The position numbers and the translations under genes were made by a program. Below, in pieces: positions 24,539 through 32,496 of a DNA stretch of 36,967 bases (its first letter is position 1; every line of letters begins with the position of its first letter). Source of the DNA: Candidatus Methanoperedens sp. GTDB taxonomy: Archaea; Halobacteriota; Methanosarcinia; Methanosarcinales; Methanoperedenaceae. The notes below the pieces were generated by a model that had not been told where the DNA came from, made no database searches, and saw nothing but the letters and a program-made list of their open reading frames with translations. The stretch spans positions 1-36,967 of the forward strand of contig JAPZAV010000176.1 in assembly GCA_027460465.1 (NCBI GenBank), given 5' to 3'.

Positions 24539-25867
24539 ATGGGAGTACTTTCCAGAGACGTCTACATGGTTGCGGGCGGTGTCACTAAGTTCGCAAAAGC
24601 GCACCCGGATAAGACATTCCAGGTGATGGTAAAGGAAGCGTTTGACAGCGCAATAAAAGATATGCCTGAGTTCGAAGCTCTAAAAGAGAAGCTCATGGAG
24701 ACGCATGAGCTTGGAGGTGTCGGCTCTTATTTTTCAGATCACTTCACACGGCAGCTCATGGCAGGTATAATGGCACATGAATACATTGGCTTATGTCCTG
24801 CCCCGGGTGTCAGGGTAGAAGGAGGAGGGGCGACTGGAGGTCTGTGCGTTCAGGAAGGGGTAAGGGCGGTTGCCTCGGGCGATCTTGAGCTCTGTGTCTG
24901 CTATGGTTTTGAAACCATGTCCAGGCTTCCGACCTGGATGGGCAATTATATCATCTCCAAAGCCTCTGACCAGAGGAGGAACTGCGACCTTGGAGGGTTT
25001 TACACCATGTTCTATGCGCTCATGGCTGACAGGTACATGAGCGAGTTCGGCACCACTCGAGAGCAGCTTGCCAGGATCTCGGTCAAGAACCACATGAATG
25101 CGCTCCACAATCCTTATTCTCAGTACCCCAAGAAATTAAGGGTCGAGGATGTTCTGAACTCAGAACCGATAGCCACTCCTTTTACTGCCCTGGATATCTG
25201 TACGATGAGCGATGGTGCTGCCGTGTTGATCCTTGCCTCGCATGATATTGCGCACAGGTTGACAGATAGACCTGTGAAAATAATAGGAATGGGTGCAGGG
25301 ACTGACAGTATGGCGATGGAAGATAGACCGAGACGAAAGGTACCTGTTTTTCCATGGGAGGATAAGGAACTTATCAGATATTATGATAGTTTATTATATC
25401 CTGATGTCCACTCATTCAATGCAGGAAGGGTAGCGGCGAAAAAAGCTTATAGCCAGGCAGGGATCACCGACCCTCTTGACCAGCTGGACTTCCTGGAAAT
25501 ACATGATGCATTCACCATGTCAGAAGCTCAGACCTACGAAGACCTGGGGCTGTGCCCATGCGGTGATTCAGGCAAATTCATTGATAAAGGTTATGCGTTC
25601 ATGGATAACATTGATTATGGATTTGAGCTTCCTGAAAAAGGAAAGCTTCCCGTGAACCCATCAGGCGGGCTTCTCGCATGCGGTCATCCAATAGGAGCCA
25701 CGGGCATAATGCAGGCAGTATTTTCCTTATGGCAGCTTCAGCACAGGATCGAGGAGAAATTCGGGGACGATGCTCTGCAGATAAAGGACGCAAAACGAGG
25801 CGGGTTCCACAGCCATGCAGGCACCGGTACTTATATAACATTAACACTGGCTGAGAGGGCGTGGTAG
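24539..25867 (+). CDS. Thiolase-superfamily protein lacking the nucleophilic cysteine
   Basis: A 442-residue protein of the SCP2/archaeal thiolase type. The fold is clear from ELGGVGSYFSDHF, the dyad region VRVEGGGATGGLCVQEGVRA, FLEIHDAFTMSEAQ with the HDAF motif, NPSGGLLACGHPIGATGI and the closing GGFHSHAGTGTY. In thiolases the first block reads AACASGG or NNCSTGS; here the cysteine position is Gly97 (codons GGA GGA GGG), so no acyl-enzyme can form there. Other catalytic loops remain. Cys-less relatives paired with DUF35 proteins, such as the actinobacterial sterol aldolase Ltp2-ChsH2, act as aldolases on acyl-CoA. That role is inference here. The DUF35 gene follows by one base. Confidence 0.85.
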   Translation: MGVLSRDVYMVAGGVTKFAKAHPDKTFQVMVKEAFDSAIKDMPEFEALKEKLMETHELGGVGSYFSDHFTRQLMAGIMAHEYIGLCPAPGVRVEGGGATGGLCVQEGVRAVASGDLELCVCYGFETMSRLPTWMGNYIISKASDQRRNCDLGGFYTMFYALMADRYMSEFGTTREQLARISVKNHMNALHNPYSQYPKKLRVEDVLNSEPIATPFTALDICTMSDGAAVLILASHDIAHRLTDRPVKIIGMGAGTDSMAMEDRPRRKVPVFPWEDKELIRYYDSLLYPDVHSFNAGRVAAKKAYSQAGITDPLDQLDFLEIHDAFTMSEAQTYEDLGLCPCGDSGKFIDKGYAFMDNIDYGFELPEKGKLPVNPSGGLLACGHPIGATGIMQAVFSLWQLQHRIEEKFGDDALQIKDAKRGGFHSHAGTGTYITLTLAERAW

Positions 25868-25868
25868 G

Positions 25869-26483
25869 ATGAAACGTCAAGTCAGAAGATTCGAGAAATA
25901 CAGGGATGTGATGAACGAAGTGCTGAAAGGAAGCGGAGTTGCAATTTACTCAGGCGGGAAAAAAGAAATCGTAATAAAAAAAATACACGAATCTTTTGAT
26001 TACATTGAAAGCCATGCACAGGATACTCCTTATTTCATGGCACTTGCAGATGGAAAGCTCATGGGTTCAAAGTGCTCACGGTGCGGCCGTGCATATGCGA
26101 CTCCGCATGCATACTGCTCTGAATGCGGCACCGGAACAGATTGGTTCGATCTGCCGGAGGGAGGAAAAATACACTGCCACAGCGTGAGCAAGTACGGAGG
26201 AGGAAGATTTTTGAAACAGGCGCCTTTCTCACTGATCCTGGTAAAATTCGAAAACGTGGACAGCTACCTGATGGCAGAGTACATTCCAGAAGAGATCCTT
26301 GAGCTCAAGAGGATGAAAAAGGAAAAAGAGAAAACAGGAGCAGATTCCGCAAGCGATGCTGAATATAATAAAAAGATATGGGAGGTTTATTATAAAATAA
26401 AAAACGGGACAAGAGTAAAGCCAAAGTTCAGGCGGGATCCGCATTTCGATGTAAGGGACGTCTACTTTGTTCCAGTGGAGTGA
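25869..26483 (+). CDS. DUF35 OB-fold / zinc-ribbon acyl-CoA-associated protein
   Basis: A 204-residue DUF35 protein. A rubredoxin-like zinc ribbon (KCSRCGRAYATPHAYCSECG, about residues 68-88) is followed by an OB fold with GKIHCHSVSKYGG and APFSLILVKFENVDSYLMAEY. About 65 residues precede the ribbon, and a charged helix (EILELKRMKKEKEK) and a long C-terminal tail follow, more than in the minimal family. DUF35 proteins form complexes with thiolases, HMG-CoA synthase or Ltp2-type aldolases and help bind CoA. Its position one base after the Cys-less thiolase strongly suggests a physical complex. Confidence 0.9.
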   Translation: MKRQVRRFEKYRDVMNEVLKGSGVAIYSGGKKEIVIKKIHESFDYIESHAQDTPYFMALADGKLMGSKCSRCGRAYATPHAYCSECGTGTDWFDLPEGGKIHCHSVSKYGGGRFLKQAPFSLILVKFENVDSYLMAEYIPEEILELKRMKKEKEKTGADSASDAEYNKKIWEVYYKIKNGTRVKPKFRRDPHFDVRDVYFVPVE

Positions 26484-26488
26484 TCCAT

Positions 26489-27373
26489 ATGAAATTCGGG
26501 GATATGGAACTTTACATCCTGAGTGATGGTACACTTACAGAGGACGGCGGGGGTATTTTTGAATATTATCCAAAAAATATATGGGCAAGCTATGAAGTGG
26601 ACGGGATGACTCCTTATAGAACAGATGAACATAACAATATCCTGGCGGCTGCAAACTGTCTTCTGATCAGGCATCCTGAAGGAAATGTCCTGGTTGAGAC
26701 CGGGGTTCATGACAAGACCCTGAACTATGTAAAATACCATAATATCGTCAAGAACCCCTCATTGATGGAAAGCATGAAATCTGCTGGATTCAAACCATCT
26801 GACATTGATATCGTGATAAACAGCCATCTCAATCCTGACCATGTGGGCTGGAATACTGTGATCGAAGATGGAAGATTGAAACCCACTTTTGAGAACGCAA
26901 AATATGTAATACAGAAAAAAGAGTTCAGGAAAGCGATGGATCCTGGTTTTGAGCTGAAGAACGACTATTTCAGCGCAGAGGAAGATGTCTTACCTCTGGA
27001 AGGATCAGGCACTCTTGAACTTGTGGAAGGAGAAAAAGAGATATTTCCAGGGATTTCTGTCATACCAACGCCAGGGCATACCTCAGGTCATCAGTCAGTG
27101 ATGATACGGGCTGAAAGAACAATGCTCTATGCTGCAGACATGGCAGCCCTGGTGATGCATCAGGAAAAGCCCAGGTGCAAGATGGCATTTGATGCTCTGG
27201 GCAGAGAGGAATGCTGGCGTACCAAGAAGAAATTGCTCTACGACAGAGCTGCAGAGAACAGCTGGTATACGTATTTCTATCATGAAACATCTTTTTCAGT
27301 CGGAATAATTCATAAGATCACAAACACCAGGGGCGAGATGGAAGGCAGGGTGGAAAAGGTGGAGATTCTCTGA
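26489..27373 (+). CDS. MBL-fold hydrolase, lactonase-like, with altered metal motif
   Basis: An MBL-fold protein of about 294 residues close to the AttM/AiiA-like group: LADVxLVETGVHD-type strand region, NSHLNPDHVGWN, PTPGHTSGHQSV, AADMAAL, and a late histidine in YFYHETSF. The usual HxHxDH motif reads H-L-N-P-D-H, with asparagine for the second metal-binding histidine (AAT codon). The other ligands are kept, so metal binding may be altered rather than lost. The track starts at a GTG; the ATG at 26489, right behind GGAGTGATC, is better. It closes the operon and probably hydrolyses a thioester or lactone linked to it. Confidence 0.82.
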   Translation: MKFGDMELYILSDGTLTEDGGGIFEYYPKNIWASYEVDGMTPYRTDEHNNILAAANCLLIRHPEGNVLVETGVHDKTLNYVKYHNIVKNPSLMESMKSAGFKPSDIDIVINSHLNPDHVGWNTVIEDGRLKPTFENAKYVIQKKEFRKAMDPGFELKNDYFSAEEDVLPLEGSGTLELVEGEKEIFPGISVIPTPGHTSGHQSVMIRAERTMLYAADMAALVMHQEKPRCKMAFDALGREECWRTKKKLLYDRAAENSWYTYFYHETSFSVGIIHKITNTRGEMEGRVEKVEIL

Positions 27374-27377
27374 ATCC

Positions 27378-29570
27378 TCACCTCCAGCCGTACTCGTAGT
27401 ATCTGTTCTTGTCGAATGGGAGATCAATGCTTTTTATCTCAGAGAGGTTATCAAGTCCGTTCATCATGATCTTTCGCGCTGAGACCGTGTAGAGCACGTC
27501 ATCCATATACAATGACCTTCGCACCGCGCCTGGCGAGTTCCAGTAATATTGCATCTCCTCGTAGTCATCCAGATGCGATATCCTGCCCTTGAGCTCGAAT
27601 CCCTTCAGCGTGAGCCCGAACACATATGCACCCTGCCACACTCGCTGCATATAGTACCCGTACCTGCTGTTGTACTGTTCCTTCTCCAGCACTTCCCTGA
27701 TCGGGATCACAAGCAGATTCTTCTTTTTATCAAACAGGAATGCTTTGTGGTCTCTTAATGCCTCAGAATCCGTGCCAGCCTTACCTATCTCATATGTATC
27801 GAGCTGTTTTGGATTTTTTACATCGGAAACATCGAACAGCGAAAGCTTCACACCTTTGATTGATACGCCTCCCCATTCATTTTCTCCTGTTTCTTTGCCA
27901 ACGCCGATCACATGATTTTCATCGTATGGATGCAGGTAGTCAGAAAAGCCAGGTATCTTCAGTTCGCCCAGTATCTTCGGGTTCCTGGCATCCGAGAGGT
28001 CTATCACGAACAGAGGATCTATCCGCTTGAAAGTCACCATGTAAAGCCTGTTCCCGATGAACCGGGTGGAATATATCCTTTCATCAGGCGCTATTTCTTC
28101 CAGCTTTCCTGCGATGCCGAGGTCTTTATCCATCACATAAACATTGTTGTACTGCACAGATCCTTTATTACGTGTCCAGAACTGGGACGTTGTAGCGACC
28201 CTGAAAAAATCATTCGATTCGTCCATTGAGAACTGGTTCAGCAGACTGCCTGGTACCTCACCTCTTGTTCTGTACTGGATATCTCCATTATTGATCCCGA
28301 TCTTCTGTACTACCGTCTTTTCTCTTTCCTGTGCAAGTTTTATCTCATACTCCTCGATCGCCTTTTCCACATTTTTGTTGTACTCCAGTTTCTCATTTTC
28401 ACTCATGCGGTTATAGGTGTCTTCCAGGATAGAGGAGATCTTGTCCCATTTCTCATATGAATCAAGATTACTGTCCTTGATGGCTTTTATCTTATCCTGT
28501 GCATCTTTTGGTAAAAGCGGCACGACCACCTTGAAGAAACGCTCCTCTCGCTGTTCTTCATAGTATCTGAAAGGAAGGTTCTTTCGATATGTTATGTAGA
28601 TGTTGTTCTCAGAAACATACAGGTTATCAGAGTAGCCCATCATGAACACCTTTGCATCCATCTTCAGCGATTTCATGCTGATAGAAGCGATCGTGTGGAA
28701 CACATAATTCTGCTCCGGATTATCAAAATAATACACATCTGGCGCCAGGATCTTTGTCTGCCCCTGCCTGATCACCGGAACATCAACGACATCGCTGTAG
28801 TAATACACATTGTCCTTTACGATGAAATAAATGTAGTCGCCGATCATCCTTGACCTGAAATAATTACCATTGATGCTGAAATTCGCTATCTGCTCTGGTT
28901 TTTCCCTGTCCGTGATATCATACACCAGCGCCACTGTCTCCGGAGTGTATCTTGGCACCGGCCTGTATTCGTATTCAGGGTAGATATAGACCTGATTGTC
29001 ATCCTCAGTGAACACGATGAGCCTGTCACCGTTCACGAACATATCACTTGGTCTTCCTTTTATCGCTGATTCAGAAAGCGTCTTTGCACCTGATGCAGGG
29101 AATGCATCTATGATCACAAGTTTATTCTGCGCCAGTACATAGATATATTTGCCATCGTTCTTTACAAAATCAGCTTCATCAACACCTTCCACCTGTACAT
29201 TCGTTTTTGAATAATCCAGTGTCCCTGAACCGCCCATCCCTTCTTGCACTGCTTTTGGTGCAGGTGCGTTGGCTACGGCCGGCACAGCCATAGGCGAGCC
29301 GCCGACCATAGAATCTCTGAATGGATATAATGGATATATTACATCATATCTGCCGGCATTCGATTGAGCAGCTTTAAGGAATTCCAGGATCTCCCTGGTC
29401 GATGAGAATTTTTTCAAGCTCTGGGAAGCCTCCTGTTGAGAGTTTTTTGTGGCGTTACTGAAGATTTTATCTATGCCCGATGTATCATCTTCGGATCGAA
29501 CACAACCGCTCAATGCGGTTGCGCCTGCAATTAATAGGATAACAGCCAGAATAATCATTTTCTTGATCAT
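27378..29570 (-). CDS. Secreted beta-propeller-domain lipoprotein (COG4880-like)
   Basis: A 730-residue exported protein. The N terminus is a lipoprotein signal with TALSGC (lipid cysteine about residue 23), then a low-complexity linker. The hallmark NVQVEGVDEADFVKNDGKYIYV begins a large beta-propeller made of repeated strand units such as KLVIIDAFPASG, ARNPKILGELKIPGF and VKNPKQLDTYEIGK. A charged helical insertion (about residues 345-435) interrupts the blades. The family is widespread in archaea and some bacteria with unknown ligand. GGTGAT precedes the ATG, and the gene is divergent from nth. Confidence 0.9.
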   Translation of the reverse strand: MIKKMIILAVILLIAGATALSGCVRSEDDTSGIDKIFSNATKNSQQEASQSLKKFSSTREILEFLKAAQSNAGRYDVIYPLYPFRDSMVGGSPMAVPAVANAPAPKAVQEGMGGSGTLDYSKTNVQVEGVDEADFVKNDGKYIYVLAQNKLVIIDAFPASGAKTLSESAIKGRPSDMFVNGDRLIVFTEDDNQVYIYPEYEYRPVPRYTPETVALVYDITDREKPEQIANFSINGNYFRSRMIGDYIYFIVKDNVYYYSDVVDVPVIRQGQTKILAPDVYYFDNPEQNYVFHTIASISMKSLKMDAKVFMMGYSDNLYVSENNIYITYRKNLPFRYYEEQREERFFKVVVPLLPKDAQDKIKAIKDSNLDSYEKWDKISSILEDTYNRMSENEKLEYNKNVEKAIEEYEIKLAQEREKTVVQKIGINNGDIQYRTRGEVPGSLLNQFSMDESNDFFRVATTSQFWTRNKGSVQYNNVYVMDKDLGIAGKLEEIAPDERIYSTRFIGNRLYMVTFKRIDPLFVIDLSDARNPKILGELKIPGFSDYLHPYDENHVIGVGKETGENEWGGVSIKGVKLSLFDVSDVKNPKQLDTYEIGKAGTDSEALRDHKAFLFDKKKNLLVIPIREVLEKEQYNSRYGYYMQRVWQGAYVFGLTLKGFELKGRISHLDDYEEMQYYWNSPGAVRRSLYMDDVLYTVSARKIMMNGLDNLSEIKSIDLPFDKNRYYEYGWR

Positions 29571-29684
29571 TTTACATCACCTTGTTTGATAGATGGGCAG
29601 TAATGCATATAAAATTATCTTTAACTTCGAATTAAATTGAAGTTATAATAGAGCAGTAATCTACATCTACTGCCTCTGCATTCC

Positions 29685-30311
29685 ATGAGTTTCATGCAGA
29701 TTGATGCTCTGATCGCGCGGCTGAAAGAACAATACCCGCCCGGCAAGTTCGGTTCCCGCGATCCCTTCCATGTGCTCATAGCCACCGTACTTTCTCAGCG
29801 CACCCGCGATGAGGTGACTGACAGGGCTGCTGATAAATTATTTTCAAAATACCGCACGCCAGAGGAGCTGGCATGTGCTGATGTCAGGGATATTGAAAAT
29901 CTGATACGCGAGGTTGGATTTTACCGCGTCAAAGCTCTGAGGGTAAAGGAGATCGCTCGAATAATAAACAATGATTACGGGGGCAAGGTACCTGCCGATA
30001 TTGAAGCCCTCCTGATGCTGCCTGGTGTGGGGAGAAAGACAGCGAACTGCGTATTGGTTTATGGATTTGGAAAAGATGAGATCGCAGTTGATACCCATGT
30101 TCACAGGATCTCGAACAGGCTTGGACTGGTGAGCACAAAGACCCCTGAAGAGACTGAAGAGGAACTTCGCAGGGTCATTCCGGAAAGACACTGGAAGTAT
30201 GTCAACGAACTCTTTGTGAGGTTCGGTCAGGACATATGCAGACCTGCAGGCAGGAAATGCGATCAATGTCCTGTATCAGAGCTCTGCCCGGATAAAAGGA
30301 AAAAGCAGTGA
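29685..30311 (+). CDS. nth: Endonuclease III (HhH-GPD DNA glycosylase/AP lyase)
   Basis: A 208-residue base-excision repair enzyme for oxidised pyrimidines. The helix-hairpin-helix LPGVGRKTANCV supplies catalytic Lys118, VDTHVHRISNRLG supplies Asp136, and the C-terminal CRPAGRKCDQCPVSELC has the C-x6-C-x2-C-x5-C pattern for a [4Fe-4S] cluster. The length is normal and all key residues are present. A TATA-like TTATAATAG lies about 40 bases before the ATG in the short divergent region shared with the beta-propeller gene. Confidence 0.97.
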   Translation: MSFMQIDALIARLKEQYPPGKFGSRDPFHVLIATVLSQRTRDEVTDRAADKLFSKYRTPEELACADVRDIENLIREVGFYRVKALRVKEIARIINNDYGGKVPADIEALLMLPGVGRKTANCVLVYGFGKDEIAVDTHVHRISNRLGLVSTKTPEETEEELRRVIPERHWKYVNELFVRFGQDICRPAGRKCDQCPVSELCPDKRKKQ

Positions 30312-30349
30312 TGAACGCATTAGTGGATTTCGAAAATCATCGGAATATC

Positions 30350-30458
30350 CATTAATATTAAATCCCCGGCGACAGTACTTTCCCGGAGCAGCAATATTCC
30401 AGAGCCGTGCTGATGGGGGGATCTGAAGACGTGCGCTTATAGGCACGGAGGGGTAGCT
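30350..30458 (+). repeat. Repeat element, copy A (left half)
   Basis: This stretch, in the roughly 300-base gap after nth, matches the left part of the element at 31404-31650. Shared runs include TTCCCGGAGCAGCAATATTCC and GAGCCGTGCTGATGGGG, then GATCTGA-GAC with lower similarity. The left inverted end is partly eroded. The rest of the gap, to the first nucleotidyltransferase gene, shows only a TATA-like TTAAATATAAAT at 30573-30584. Confidence 0.75.
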
Positions 30459-30615
30459 AATCAGTTCGGTTGTTGTTCTGGCGGCATAGGTGAGGTTATG
30501 CTAGAACTCTAATCCCTGAATATCATGTATTGATGTATAGATAATTTGATTAGATGTAGATTGTAGAGTCATTAAATATAAATCTTAAGCAAAAAATAAA
30601 GAATAGTGATTTAAA

Positions 30616-30966
30616 TTGAAAGCAAGAAATTTCAAAAAAAATTGGACTGAATCACCTATCAAAGATATCCTTCAAGAACTAAAGGAAGGGCTGCAGAAGA
30701 GGTACGGAAGCAAGCTCAAAAGGATAATGCTATTTGGATCGTATGCGAGGGGCGAGCAAAGAAGCGACTCCGATGTAGACGTAGCTATAATCCTTGAAGA
30801 TTTCTCCCATGCCTGTGCTGAGATCGAACGAACTGCTGACATTGTTTCCTCAATTTCTTTGAAATTCGATACGCTCATTTCTCTTGTCCCAATAAAGGAA
30901 GAGGACTGGTACAAAAGGAAGACTTCTCTGGTATCAAATATCAGGCGCGATGGGGTGGCGATATGA
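30616..30966 (+). CDS. MNT-type nucleotidyltransferase (antitoxin of HEPN/MNT module)
   Basis: A 116-residue minimal nucleotidyltransferase with the signature MLFGSYARGEQRSDSDVDVAI, including the GS motif and the D-x-D metal pair. MNT proteins of this kind neutralise HEPN toxins, in characterised cases by adding AMP to the toxin. The start is a TTG at 30616, the only suitable codon behind the TATA-like box at 30573-30584. It overlaps the HEPN gene by four bases. The catalytic residues look intact. Confidence 0.85.
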   Translation: MKARNFKKNWTESPIKDILQELKEGLQKRYGSKLKRIMLFGSYARGEQRSDSDVDVAIILEDFSHACAEIERTADIVSSISLKFDTLISLVPIKEEDWYKRKTSLVSNIRRDGVAI

Positions 30967-31346
30967 ACGAGGAAATTGATGCGCTTTTGAAGAAAGCTCT
31001 GGACAGCATCAAAGGTGCCAGGCTTTTGTTTGATGATGAACTATACGGATTTGCAGTTTCAAGAGCCTACTATGCCATATTCTATCTGGTAAGCGCGGTG
31101 CTCGTGACCAAGAGTCTTAGTTTTTCAAAGCATCAGGCTGTGGTTGCTGCATTTGGTCAGCATTTCGTCAAGACCGGAATCTTCGAGCAGAAATTCCATC
31201 GGTATTTCGTAGAAGCTTTTGAACAGAGGCAGATAGGGGATTATGAACCGATGGAAGAGATAACACAGGAAACGGCAAAGAAGAATATTGAGAGGGCCAT
31301 TGAATTTTTGAATGTTGTTAAAGAGTATCTTGAGAACAAGAAATGA
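30963..31346 (+). CDS. HEPN-domain protein (toxin of HEPN/MNT module)
   Basis: A 127-residue helical HEPN protein. The first two helices have KALDSIKGARLLFDDELYGFAVSRAYYAIFYLV, the usual HEPN core, and the late segment RQIGDYEPMEEIT has the R-x-x-G-D-Y form of the PF05168-type branch rather than the classical R-x4-6-H ribonuclease motif. It may therefore act differently from RNase HEPN toxins. The ATG lies in the end of the MNT gene (ATGA overlap), so the two are coupled. Repeat DNA begins 58 bases after the stop. Confidence 0.82.
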   Translation: MNEEIDALLKKALDSIKGARLLFDDELYGFAVSRAYYAIFYLVSAVLVTKSLSFSKHQAVVAAFGQHFVKTGIFEQKFHRYFVEAFEQRQIGDYEPMEEITQETAKKNIERAIEFLNVVKEYLENKK

Positions 31347-31403
31347 CCCGGTAAATACTCCAGGCAATAAATTGAAACTGCAGCATAATTATTACAGTCC
31401 AAT

Positions 31404-31650
31404 TATTAATATCCCGGCGCCGATACGTTCCCGGAGCAGCAATATTCCAGCAGAGCCGTGCTGATGGGGTGGGCTCGGATCTGAGGACGGGGCGCTCATG
31501 GGCGCGAGGTGTCCTGGCGCCTGCTGAGGGGCTGGTGGGGCATGCAAAAGATGTCTGATCCTGCGGAGGGCGCCCGCGGCCTGGAGATGCAATTTTATCA
31601 GGCGCGGTTTTTGATGTGGGGTAGGGCATATCGGCGCCGGGGGATTAATA
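31404..31650 (+). mobile_element. 247-bp non-coding element with 22-bp inverted ends (MITE-like), copy B
   Basis: The left end TATTAATATCCCGGCGCCGATA (31404-31425) pairs with the right end at 31629-31650, whose reverse complement is TATTAATCCCCCGGCGCCGATA: 20 of 22 positions agree. The interior is GC-rich, has no credible gene, and shares its left half with copy A (30350-30458) and its right half with copy C (33125-33250). Size and structure fit a non-autonomous transposon or a large structured RNA. No related transposase is seen in the window; the IS630 ends differ. Confidence 0.65.
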
Positions 31651-31790
31651 TTTAAGGAGTGATGAAACTCAATTATAACTAAAAGAGAAACTCTCAGCTT
31701 TTCCCACCCTTCATCACCCCACCCCCTGCTCCCACCCGCGCCGTTCATAACCGGTACGATCCTGTCCAGCAGAGGTTAGCTCTCAACCTC
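31651..31790 (+). repeat. Conserved flank of element B, shared with copy C
   Basis: Immediately after the element, about 140 bases (TTTAAGGAGTGATGAAACTC, then CCCACCCTTCATCACCCC and TAGCTCTCAACC) recur with few changes at 33251-33387. GGAGTGATGAA can pair with the later TTCATCACCCC to form a hairpin in both copies. No gene is present. The remaining bases up to the iterons at 31887 show nothing recognisable. Confidence 0.7.
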
Positions 31791-31886
31791 TTTCTTATGC
31801 CATACTTTTTCTGATCTCCAGGGTGAACGGAGAAAGGTCTTCGATCAAAGCATGGTCGGAAATGAGAGCGCGCACAGCGGGTGATA

Positions 31887-31946
31887 GTTTTATATACTGA
31901 ACTTGCGTTTAATATATTGAACGGTGGTTCATTTGATTGAACTGTT
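31887..31946 (+). promoter_or_regulatory. Three 20-bp iterons at the promoter/start of the wHTH-MNT gene
   Basis: Three consecutive 20-base units begin at 31887, 31907 and 31927, each opening with GTT and carrying TGAAC at positions 12-16; neighbouring units agree at about 14 of 20 positions. The first contains the TATA box TTTTATATA. The second and third create TGAAC-ggtg-GTTCA across the GTG start. Helical phasing and location suggest an operator bound cooperatively by the winged-helix protein encoded next. Confidence 0.6.
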
Positions 31947-32496
31947 CAAAAAATATGTACATTGGAAGATCCTGGCCCATTTTATGGAAAACCCGAATAC
32001 CACTTTCCATATAAAACAGCTTGCGAGGATCATTGAGGTAAGTCCTGCCAGCGTGAGCAGTGCTGTTAAATCTTTCGAGAAAGAAGGACTGCTTCTAAAG
32101 GAAGAAAAGGGACTGGCTCACCTCTACAGGCTGAATGCAGATAATAGTGTGGTCGCACCACTTAAAAAAGCATATGGCATCGCTTTAGTGCTTTCATCAA
32201 GACCTGAAGAAAAATTCCTCGAGGTAGACCCGCATATCATTTCCCTTGCCCTTTTTGGAAGTTATGCAGAAGGAAGCTATGATGAAAAAAGCGATATAGA
32301 CTTTCTGGCAGTAACTCCCGCCAGAAAAGAAAACCTCATAAGCACTGCAAAAAGACTGGAAGAAGAACTGAAAAAAGAGGTAAGCATATCGGTATTCAAA
32401 TTATCTGAATGGAGAACCATGGCAAAAAAAGGTGATGCATTCTACAAAAGGATTGTGGAGAATCACATCCTGCTATACGGGAGCGGATTAAAATGA
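31924..32496 (+). CDS. Winged-helix nucleotidyltransferase (antitoxin/autoregulator)
   Basis: A 190-residue two-domain protein. Residues 1-70 are a winged helix (HIKQLARIIEVSPASVSSAVKSFEKEGLL), and about residues 105-190 are a nucleotidyltransferase with ALFGSYAEGSYDEKSDIDFLAV. It probably both represses its own operon and neutralises the HEPN partner. The start is GTG 31924 (about five bases from the predicted transcript start) or TTG 31933, which has GGTGG five bases upstream. It overlaps the HEPN gene by four bases. Iterons cover its promoter. Confidence 0.85.
   Translation: MVHLIELFKKYVHWKILAHFMENPNTTFHIKQLARIIEVSPASVSSAVKSFEKEGLLLKEEKGLAHLYRLNADNSVVAPLKKAYGIALVLSSRPEEKFLEVDPHIISLALFGSYAEGSYDEKSDIDFLAVTPARKENLISTAKRLEEELKKEVSISVFKLSEWRTMAKKGDAFYKRIVENHILLYGSGLK

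Noticed and set aside
31659-31679. Six-codon frame (MKLNYN) behind GGAG in the repeat flank
   Set aside because: Too short, and the GGAGTG is better explained as an arm of the conserved hairpin.
31392-31748. 118-aa and 103-aa minus-strand ORFs across element B
   Set aside because: Proline-rich translations of repeat DNA that do not persist in the other copies.
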